Shown here piece after piece: positions 1 to 6,130 of a DNA stretch of 10,865 nucleotides. Position 1 is the first letter of the stretch; every line of letters starts with the position of its first letter. Source of the DNA: Sulfurimonas sp. (GTDB taxonomy: Bacteria > Campylobacterota > Campylobacteria > Campylobacterales > Sulfurimonadaceae). The notes under the pieces are model-generated. The model was given only the letters and a program-made list of their open reading frames with translations, had not been told where the DNA came from and did no database searches. Made by a program: the position numbers and the translations under genes. The stretch covers positions 1 to 10,865 of the forward strand of contig JALUBM010000014.1 in the NCBI GenBank assembly GCA_027044845.1. Direction: 5' to 3'.

Positions 1-9
1 GATTAAGAG

Positions 10-498
10 ATGATTAAAAAAATAACACTACTATCGTTAGTTGCTTTCATTGCAACAACACAAGCACAAGCTGTGGAAACCAGCGTTACAGCTAAGATAA
101 ATAATGGTAATCCATTTTACCCAAAATATCTAAAAGAAAATATTTCAAAAGCAATAGATGTGGTTGTAGCTGAAAAATTAGCTCAACTGAAGAAAGAAGA
201 AAAAATAAAATTAGAGAAATTAAAAAAAGAGAATGGGATAAAAGATTCTAAAAAACAAAAAACAAAAAAAGTTAAGAAATACGCAAAAATTCCATCGTCT
301 TTAAAGATGGAATCTGCAATTAAAAGTGCAAAAGGGCAATACGTTCTTAAAACAATAAAAGGAACGGTTATTGAAGAAGGTTCTAGTTTGTATGGTGGGA
401 CGGTTGTTTCGATTGACAATGATGTTCTCACAATCAGACGAAAAGAATTTTCAAAAATCAAATATCATCTCGTAAAATACGAAGTTATTTTTAACTAA
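10..498 (+). CDS. PilP-like secreted pilus-biogenesis protein
   Basis: 162 aa. A Sec signal peptide is clear: basic MIKK, a hydrophobic stretch to about residue 17, and a likely cleavage after AQA at residue 21, so the mature protein is periplasmic. Residues about 50-90 are very rich in Lys and Glu and probably form a charged helical or coiled linker. The C-terminal part (about 105-162) has short beta-strand-like segments with an EGSSLYGG...SIDNDVLTI pattern. This resembles the small beta domain of PilP/GspC-type proteins, which link the inner-membrane platform to the secretin. The assignment rests on that pattern and on position directly before the ATPase, as in IncI thin-pilus operons where pilP precedes pilQ. 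An AAGAG sequence lies just before the ATG, and only nine bases precede the gene in the window, so its promoter is not visible. The product being secreted is firm; the PilP assignment is moderate. Confidence 0.6.
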   Translation: MIKKITLLSLVAFIATTQAQAVETSVTAKINNGNPFYPKYLKENISKAIDVVVAEKLAQLKKEEKIKLEKLKKENGIKDSKKQKTKKVKKYAKIPSSLKMESAIKSAKGQYVLKTIKGTVIEEGSSLYGGTVVSIDNDVLTIRRKEFSKIKYHLVKYEVIFN

Positions 499-499
499 A

Positions 500-505
500 A
501 AAGGA
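500..505 (+). promoter_or_regulatory. Ribosome binding site that favours a TTG start for the pilus ATPase
   Basis: AAAGGA runs straight into the first in-frame ATG at 505, so it cannot serve that codon. It lies exactly 8 bases before an in-frame TTG at 514. The same AAAGGA-8-start layout is seen for the pilin gene (TTG at 4011), the aminopropyltransferase gene (ATG at 6131) and the leftward 89-aa gene. The TTG start therefore looks more likely than the ATG. Confidence 0.55.
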
Positions 506-513
506 TGTTTACC

Positions 514-2202
514 TTGTTATTAGACGAACTAAAAATGTTAAGCAAAGAAAAAAGATATGATAAAGTTTTTGATACACTACTTGATGAAGCAAAAAAAGAA
601 AAAAAAATAGATAATAATTTTTCCATTAAAATGTTATATGATAAAGCACAAGAAATAGGTTATTCCCCTTTGGAGTATATTGTGGCTGTAATAAAAATAT
701 ATGATTACAATGATATTGCAAAAATATGGGGAGAACAATACGGAATTGAGGAAACGAAAGAAAACGAAATTTCTAGCAGAAAAGATTGGTATGTAGAGTT
801 TAAAAACGGAAGCATTGGAATTGCAACACCTGTTAATTATTTGACAGCAATAGAAAAATTTAAAGACAAGACAGTGGTTATAGTGCCACAATATTTATTA
901 GAGTTAAGAGACATGGCGGATGATGGAACAAAAGGTTTTTTTTACAAATTAGTCCAAGATTGTCAAGAAGCAAATATATCAGATATACACTTTGAAATTA
1001 GAGATTTTGGTTATGAAATCAAAGGAAGAGTTATCGGAGAAATAGTATCATTAACTACCGTGCCAATGGAAAAAGCTTACTCCCTGCAACAAGTAATAAA
1101 GTCAATAGCATCAAACTATTCACAGATAGATACTGAGCAGTGGAATATTAGGCAGGATGCTCGTATTGAGATAAAAGAGCGAAAATTGGATTTACGTCTT
1201 GCTTTTTCCCCATCAGTAATTGAAAAATTCCAAAATCTAGTAATTAGACTTCTATCCAAAGAGCATTCCAGAATTAAAGGCAAGGAGGATATTGAGAGAT
1301 TAGGATATCTACCAAAAGATGCAGAAAAAATTATTGGATATAATAATCTAAAAACAGGGTTAAATTTAATGTCTGGGGCAACAGGTTCAGGTAAATCGAG
1401 AAGTTTGAATAGTTTTATTAGTCTAATTGAGCCAAATCGTTCGATTAGAACAGTTGAAGACCCCGTTGAATATGTTCTCGAAAATGCAGTCCAGCACCAA
1501 ACATTTAAAATTGAAAAAGAAAACGAAAATGAAAGTGTAAATATGGACTACTTGGCTTATACCTTAGCGTTTATGAGACAAGACCCCGATATCATTTTTG
1601 TAGGAGAGTGGAGAAAGATAAGAGAACTTACGGATACTCTTCTCTATGCTTCGGAAACAGGACACCTTGTTTATTCAACACTCCATTCATCACGTGTTGT
1701 AAACATTCCAAATCTTTTAGTAAGCCAATATGGACTACAAAAAGAAGACCTTGCAAATAATGTAAATATTTTAATTAATCAAAAATTGGTAAAAAAAGTA
1801 TGCTCACACTGCTCAAAAAAAGTGAAATTCAAAGAGGAAGATTTAGAAAAATTAAAATTTATTAAAATGCTAGACAATGAAAAATTTAATGAAATTATTG
1901 GGAAAGAAGTAAGAGAGATAAATCCAGATGGATGTGAGCATTGTAGAATTTATCATCCACAAGACGATAAAAAGCTTATGTTTGCAGGGTATGAAGGGAG
2001 AACTGTTTTATATGAATATTTACCATTTAGTATTGAAGTAAGAACACTTATATCAGACACAACCAATGCTTTAGAAATAGAGAGGTTAATGATGGAATTA
2101 TCAAAAAGCAGAATGGCAAAAACATACATTGACATTGCAATAGAAAAACTATTATTGGGTCAAGCTGATATTGACACAATAGCTAATGAATTGGCAGGCT
2201 AA
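514..2202 (+). CDS. Type IV pilus assembly ATPase, GspE/PilB/PilQ family
   Basis: 562 aa from the TTG at 514 (565 aa if the ATG at 505 is used). This cytoplasmic hexameric motor ATPase powers pilus polymerisation. Numbered from the TTG, an ISDIHFE motif lies at about 155-161, as in the N2 domain of the family. Walker A GATGSGKS is at 288-295, the Asp box VEDPVE at about 314-319, Walker B DPDIIFVGE at about 357-365, and the His box TGHLVYSTLH at about 382-391. A CxxC pair at 430/433 and a second at 474/477 form the zinc-binding tetracysteine insert typical of assembly ATPases rather than PilT retraction ATPases. The usual GEIRD after Walker B reads GEWRK. It is followed after 3 bases by the platform protein gene, its normal partner. 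The family is certain. PilQ-like is my best subfamily guess from operon order. Confidence 0.95.
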   Translation: MLLDELKMLSKEKRYDKVFDTLLDEAKKEKKIDNNFSIKMLYDKAQEIGYSPLEYIVAVIKIYDYNDIAKIWGEQYGIEETKENEISSRKDWYVEFKNGSIGIATPVNYLTAIEKFKDKTVVIVPQYLLELRDMADDGTKGFFYKLVQDCQEANISDIHFEIRDFGYEIKGRVIGEIVSLTTVPMEKAYSLQQVIKSIASNYSQIDTEQWNIRQDARIEIKERKLDLRLAFSPSVIEKFQNLVIRLLSKEHSRIKGKEDIERLGYLPKDAEKIIGYNNLKTGLNLMSGATGSGKSRSLNSFISLIEPNRSIRTVEDPVEYVLENAVQHQTFKIEKENENESVNMDYLAYTLAFMRQDPDIIFVGEWRKIRELTDTLLYASETGHLVYSTLHSSRVVNIPNLLVSQYGLQKEDLANNVNILINQKLVKKVCSHCSKKVKFKEEDLEKLKFIKMLDNEKFNEIIGKEVREINPDGCEHCRIYHPQDDKKLMFAGYEGRTVLYEYLPFSIEVRTLISDTTNALEIERLMMELSKSRMAKTYIDIAIEKLLLGQADIDTIANELAG

Positions 2203-2205
2203 AAG

Positions 2206-3204
2206 ATGTTTGAAGAAAAAAAGAAAGATAAAGAAGAAGCGTTTGTTTTAGAGTTAATTACATCAATCATTGAAACAAAAAAGCCAAAGTCAACAATCGA
2301 AGCAGTTATCGCTCTTGCAAATAAAAAAGGTGATTATAAATTAGCAACAAAGCTACAAGATACCTTATCTTTTATCGAACAAGGTAAAACATATATTGAT
2401 AGTTTTTACTATTCCAATATGCTAACGGAAGAAACATATTCAATTTTTAAATTAGCAGATGAAAAAAAAGCACTAAACAAAGACATGATTGTTGAAAGAA
2501 TTGATGATAAAGAAAATATGAGGAAAATTGACAAACTCATAAGCTCAAGTTTGACACAGCCATTTGTTTTAATCTTTTTTGCTGTTGGGGCAAATATTTT
2601 CATTGTAACCAGAATGATACCAATTCTAAATTCATTTTACAAAGATGGACACACTCAGGCACCATTGTATTTGGAACCATTTGTTTTTGCAAATGAACAC
2701 CCATTTGTAGGATTTTTTATTCTACTAGGAATCATGTATATGCTCCTCTTCGTAATAATCTTTCTAATTAAAAACAAAACAGGTAGAGCAGAAATGGAAT
2801 TATACAGAATGTCAACAACAATAAAAAATTTAAAGAATATTGGACTTAGTTACGAACAAATTTTTATGCAGTTGTATGAATCGGAAAAAAATAGAAAAAT
2901 GACACAAATATATTATGATATATACTCCTCTGTCTCAAGTCTATCAATTTTGGAGTCACTTGAACCAATTTTTAACAAATTACCAATATCTACAGCAGTT
3001 ATTATGTTTGATAAAATTGCAAAAAATGATGATGTACAAGCTTGGAATTTTGCAAAAAACAGATTAAAAGAAGAAACATATTCAAAAATAGAAACATTTT
3101 CAAAAATGTTGCCTTTTGTGGGTTATGTATTTATATTTTTAGTTATTTCTATTGCAATAATACCAATTGGTGCGCTTGTTCAAAAAGCGTTGTCAATGGC
3201 TTAG
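2206..3204 (+). CDS. Type IV pilus inner-membrane platform protein, GspF/PilC/PilR family
   Basis: 332 aa. Three membrane segments are visible at about 117-141, 166-189 and 301-326. A charged cytoplasmic N-terminus precedes the first, and a helical cytoplasmic domain (about 190-300) with a GLSYEQIFMQLYESE stretch lies between the last two. This is the GspF-type layout, and the length falls in the short range seen for type IVb platform proteins. The protein should sit in the inner membrane, contact the ATPase beneath it and feed prepilins into the growing fibre. The ATG follows the ATPase stop by 3 bases with only a weak ribosome site, so translational coupling is likely. Motif conservation is low, as is normal for the family. 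The call rests on topology, domain layout and position after the ATPase. Confidence 0.85.
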   Translation: MFEEKKKDKEEAFVLELITSIIETKKPKSTIEAVIALANKKGDYKLATKLQDTLSFIEQGKTYIDSFYYSNMLTEETYSIFKLADEKKALNKDMIVERIDDKENMRKIDKLISSSLTQPFVLIFFAVGANIFIVTRMIPILNSFYKDGHTQAPLYLEPFVFANEHPFVGFFILLGIMYMLLFVIIFLIKNKTGRAEMELYRMSTTIKNLKNIGLSYEQIFMQLYESEKNRKMTQIYYDIYSSVSSLSILESLEPIFNKLPISTAVIMFDKIAKNDDVQAWNFAKNRLKEETYSKIETFSKMLPFVGYVFIFLVISIAIIPIGALVQKALSMA

Positions 3205-3238
3205 TTGAAAAAAAATAAGAGTTATTTAAGAAAAAAAG

Positions 3239-3263
3239 TGATATTATACCTAAGTTTAAGGAG
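3239..3263 (+). promoter_or_regulatory. Candidate internal promoter and strong ribosome site before the 242-aa gene
   Basis: The 65-base gap after the platform gene is the longest gap inside the pilus operon. It contains TGATATTAT (3239-3247), an extended -10 of the TGnTATAAT type, preceded by A-rich DNA but without a clear -35 box. A good AAGGAG (3258-3263) follows, 6 bases before the ATG. Transcription from here would give the pilin genes a separate supply of mRNA. The ribosome site is clear, while the promoter is an inference. Confidence 0.4.
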
Positions 3264-3269
3264 ATTAAG

Positions 3270-3998
3270 ATGACAAATAAAACAAAAGTAGTCACAGGAA
3301 TTTTAGTAGGTGCGGTTACCTCTTCAGTATTAAGCGGAGCGGTATATATTGTCCCAGCAGACATCGACCAATATAAGCAAAAAACTGACCAAAGTTTTTA
3401 CGATATGTATCAAAACCCTGATTCAGTTATTGCCAATGGTGTAAATGCAAACATGAAAAGATTTACTAACAATGTAGATACAAGTTCTAAAATTGCATCA
3501 GGAGCAACTATTAACAGAGTTGGACAAACAAATGTCGCTGGTGTTCCCGTAAAAGGTGGAACAAAAGGCAGTTTTGTGCTTGAAGGACACAGATATACAA
3601 TCAATATTGCAAAGAATGGTAAGCCTTCATTGTCGGGCTATCTTGCTGATGGAAAAGGGCATATTGTCATGAAGGGAACTAATGCCACTGCGCAAAGGGG
3701 AACTCATTGGACAGTTAACGGAAAATATGCAGAAGTTGCACAGAGAAATGCTGATGAAATCTTTTTTGATTTACCAACGGGTACGCTCACGAAAACAACG
3801 GTGTTGCAACAAAGAACATGGCATAGAAATGGAAAATACGGATGGGCGCCTTCTAATAATTGGCATGCAATAAATACTCTTAATGTCGATAGAAGACAAT
3901 TAGGTCTTGCCCAACTGTTGACAAACAATGATATTTCAGGAAGAACTTGTGTCGTACATAATAAAGTTGAACACTCAAGCGTCAATGGAAAATATTAA
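3270..3998 (+). CDS. Unrecognised 242-aa membrane-anchored or secreted protein in the pilus operon
   Basis: I do not recognise this protein. Residues about 7-28 form a hydrophobic helix after a short basic start, which is a signal anchor or an uncleaved signal peptide, so the body is probably periplasmic or surface exposed. The rest is polar, rich in Asn, Gly and Thr, and looks mainly beta. NGKY occurs three times (about 150-153, 187-190 and at the very C-terminus, 239-242), and there is one Cys near 227. It lacks the prepilin Gly-Phe...Glu5 motif, so it is not an obvious pilin. It has the best ribosome site of the operon and a candidate promoter, which suggests high expression. It lies between the platform gene and the major pilin gene, 12 bases before the latter's start. 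A pilus-associated structural or accessory protein is the natural inference, with no family evidence behind it. Confidence 0.75.
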   Translation: MTNKTKVVTGILVGAVTSSVLSGAVYIVPADIDQYKQKTDQSFYDMYQNPDSVIANGVNANMKRFTNNVDTSSKIASGATINRVGQTNVAGVPVKGGTKGSFVLEGHRYTINIAKNGKPSLSGYLADGKGHIVMKGTNATAQRGTHWTVNGKYAEVAQRNADEIFFDLPTGTLTKTTVLQQRTWHRNGKYGWAPSNNWHAINTLNVDRRQLGLAQLLTNNDISGRTCVVHNKVEHSSVNGKY

Positions 3999-4010
3999 AG
4001 GATTTAAAGA

Positions 4011-4454
4011 TTGAAAAAAGCAAATTTAAAAAATAGTCTAAGAAAAGGTTTTGTCTCAATGGAGATAATTCTCTATCTTATAGTTTTTGGTATAGTCGTT
4101 GGAGCTTTATATTTAGTAGTATATCCTTCTGTTAAATCAAGTCTCGATACCAATACGTATAAAAGTGAATATACAACTGTTTTACAGGGCTTAAACCAAT
4201 ATTATAGTAATAACTATCAATATCCAAAAGCAAATGGTTGGGGATGGGATAGTGCTAACACTTATGTTCAGGCAGATTTAAAAAACAAAGGGTGGAATTA
4301 TAGCTGTTCAGGAAGTACAATTACACTTACTACACCAGCTCTTGATGCTAAATCGCATCAAAGATTAAAAGAAGCATATTCAAAAAATGCAAGTGGAGTT
4401 ACAGATAATGGTAGTAAATTAGATATTACCCTAGATAACAAACCTTGTCCATAA
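4011..4454 (+). CDS. Type IVb-like prepilin, probable major pilin (PilS-like)
   Basis: 147 aa, starting at TTG. AAAGGA at 3997-4002 lies 8 bases upstream, and the preceding sequence offers no better start. A basic 13-residue leader ends in Lys-Gly. Processing at Gly13/Phe14 would give a mature protein beginning FVSMEIILYLIVF with the invariant Glu at mature position 5, followed by a hydrophobic helix to about residue 38. This is a textbook prepilin peptidase site. The globular part includes YPKANGWGWDS at about 71-81. Cys99 and Cys146 could form the C-terminal disulphide-bounded D-region typical of type IV pilins. The mature length of about 134 residues fits a major pilin. It should be cleaved and N-methylated by a prepilin peptidase not seen here, then assembled by the ATPase and platform encoded upstream. 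Major versus minor pilin is inferred from size and order. Confidence 0.88.
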   Translation: MKKANLKNSLRKGFVSMEIILYLIVFGIVVGALYLVVYPSVKSSLDTNTYKSEYTTVLQGLNQYYSNNYQYPKANGWGWDSANTYVQADLKNKGWNYSCSGSTITLTTPALDAKSHQRLKEAYSKNASGVTDNGSKLDITLDNKPCP

Positions 4455-4464
4455 AGATTTCTAA

Positions 4465-5010
4465 ATGGGAATTTTTGCAGTAATTTTTTCTTCAATACTT
4501 TTGCTCCTTTTTATGGGAGCAAATCTCAGCTTTCAAACAAACAATTTACAAACAGAAAATCAAATAAAAAAGTTTCTAACTGATGATACAATTCAAATAG
4601 AAACAAATAAAGAAGAAAAAAGAAAATTAGAAGATTCAGAAAGAGCCCTTATCAGAACGTGTCAAACAGGTCAATCTTGGGTTTTAATATGCAAGCAATG
4701 TTATGCCAATGGATATACAAATTGTCCATATCCGACAGATTCTTTTTGTCAATCAGCAAAGACAGTTGACACAACAGATATGCTGACATTTTGGAAATTT
4801 TTACCAAATGCGAATGGTGTTTTTTCGGATATTAAAAATGGAACTAAAACAAATAAAAATAATTTGACAAATATTTCGCAACTAGCATCTGCATTAAGAG
4901 GCGAATTGTCCAATATTTATGATTTTAGCAATAACAAGAACTATCATTACGAAAGACCATCAGGAAGCGCTACTGACGTGTGTGCTGTATCTGGAGTAGT
5001 GAGTAATTAA
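4465..5010 (+). CDS. Unrecognised cysteine-rich membrane-anchored protein between two prepilin genes
   Basis: 181 aa. An in-frame stop lies immediately before the ATG, so the start cannot be moved upstream. The ribosome site is weak (AAAG about 8 bases away), and coupling to the pilin gene 10 bases upstream is likely. The N-terminus (residues 2-22) is one hydrophobic segment without a basic leader and without the Glu5 of pilins, so this is not a normal prepilin. A charged helical stretch (about 25-63) follows, then a cysteine-rich part with Cys at 66, 76, 79, 87 and 95, and a last Cys at 173. The even number of cysteines in a probably periplasmic domain suggests disulphides. It holds the place where IncI-type operons carry pilT and pilU, but it resembles neither a transglycosylase nor a peptidase. 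It may be a minor fibre or tip component; its function is unknown. Confidence 0.75.
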   Translation: MGIFAVIFSSILLLLFMGANLSFQTNNLQTENQIKKFLTDDTIQIETNKEEKRKLEDSERALIRTCQTGQSWVLICKQCYANGYTNCPYPTDSFCQSAKTVDTTDMLTFWKFLPNANGVFSDIKNGTKTNKNNLTNISQLASALRGELSNIYDFSNNKNYHYERPSGSATDVCAVSGVVSN

Positions 5011-5028
5011 AAGGACATTTTAAAAAAA

Positions 5029-6102
5029 ATGAAAGCAAAAAACAAAAAAAGAGGTTTTTTATCTCTTGAGATTATACTTTTTTTAATTGTGATTGCAATT
5101 ATGACACCAATTGCAATGGAATTAATGAAGGCTTCTCAAAATTCAAATAAAGTAAAAATAACAAAAATAAGAATAAAAGCATTAAATGAAGCAATAGAGC
5201 GAGTATTCACGGAAAATGCGGATTATGCCCAAAACAACTGTTATGGGTGGGGAGATACGGCTTGCTCTTCACTTACACTAACACCAACTGTTAAGGATAT
5301 AAACACTCTGTCCTTTAACACGCTGGATTCTTTAGCAATACAGACGCTAATAGGTGTAGGATGCAATATATCTGGTACTGCACCAAATTATGATGTTAAG
5401 TGTTTTGATGGGTATGGTAAACTTATGAAGTTTAGCGGGTTAAATTTACATTCAAAAGGGTCTATTTTTACGACACCATATACAAATAACTATCCACAAA
5501 TAACAATTGATACAGCACACTCTGCGCCAGCGATTATTAGTATTGCAAAATCAGTAAACAACGCAAAAACAATAACAGCACAAAAATTAAACACAATTGC
5601 AAGTGGCATAAGAAATTATGTGCGAGCCAAAAGAATAGCTGAATTAGGAAATACATGCGGAACAACAAATACAGCAACGAATCCAAAAGGAGGACTTGAT
5701 TCGACAGATGATGCAATTGTCCCATATGTTTGGCAACTTTTTTCTGCATCATCAACCACGTTATGTTCTGGAATAGAAGATACAGCAAGTAATTGTGGAT
5801 GTACTTCAATGACAAATTCAAACAATTGGGAGACAAATAATGCCTTTTGTGTGATAGATAGTAGCACGGAGATGAATAGATTGTTGACAAATCTTGGACT
5901 TGGCTTAAGATATAGAACAGATGGATTTGGAAACATATTGACAATAGTTCCGTTATCAAACAGCACAGGAGGGGCAGTAACTTGCCCTCCTGCTAGACCA
6001 AAGCCAGATTATACAGGATTATCTTCAATTCCAAAAACGAGAATAGGAGTAAAAGACTCAGCAGGGCAATGGGCTACCTACATAGATGTATTCTCAGAAT
6101 AA
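5029..6102 (+). CDS. Large prepilin-like protein, probable minor or tip pilin (PilV-like position)
   Basis: 357 aa. A basic 9-residue leader ends Arg-Gly. Cleavage at Gly9/Phe10 gives FLSLEIILFLIVIAI with Glu at mature position 5, a clear prepilin site and N-terminal helix. The body is much larger than the 147-aa pilin and has ten cysteines (71, 79, 112, 125, 210, 246, 256, 258, 274, 319). Two stretches look related. Each has a helix, then Cys-containing loops, then a DG-Tyr/Phe-G turn (DGYGKLMKF near 127-135 and DGFGNILTI near 298-306), which suggests a duplicated pilin-type head. A YGWGD motif at 72-76 echoes NGWGWD of the smaller pilin. Its size and late position recall PilV, the tip adhesin of IncI thin pili, but no recombinase gene or inverted repeats suggestive of a shufflon follow. 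A ribosome site AAAAGGA lies 13 bases upstream of the ATG, rather far. Confidence 0.85.
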   Translation: MKAKNKKRGFLSLEIILFLIVIAIMTPIAMELMKASQNSNKVKITKIRIKALNEAIERVFTENADYAQNNCYGWGDTACSSLTLTPTVKDINTLSFNTLDSLAIQTLIGVGCNISGTAPNYDVKCFDGYGKLMKFSGLNLHSKGSIFTTPYTNNYPQITIDTAHSAPAIISIAKSVNNAKTITAQKLNTIASGIRNYVRAKRIAELGNTCGTTNTATNPKGGLDSTDDAIVPYVWQLFSASSTTLCSGIEDTASNCGCTSMTNSNNWETNNAFCVIDSSTEMNRLLTNLGLGLRYRTDGFGNILTIVPLSNSTGGAVTCPPARPKPDYTGLSSIPKTRIGVKDSAGQWATYIDVFSE

Positions 6103-6130
6103 TTAAAAAAGCAAAAAAAGGATTAGAAAA

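Noticed and set aside
5537..5966. Two long leftward reading frames inside the large prepilin gene
   Set aside because: They overlap a gene with a clear prepilin motif, overlap each other in different frames, and have repetitive Leu/Ser- or Phe-rich composition typical of antisense frames in AT-rich DNA.
5900..6130. A shufflon-like recombination site at the 3' end of the large prepilin gene, as in IncI pilV
   Set aside because: I found no repeated inverted sequences, alternative C-terminal segments or recombinase gene. The next gene starts 28 bases on.
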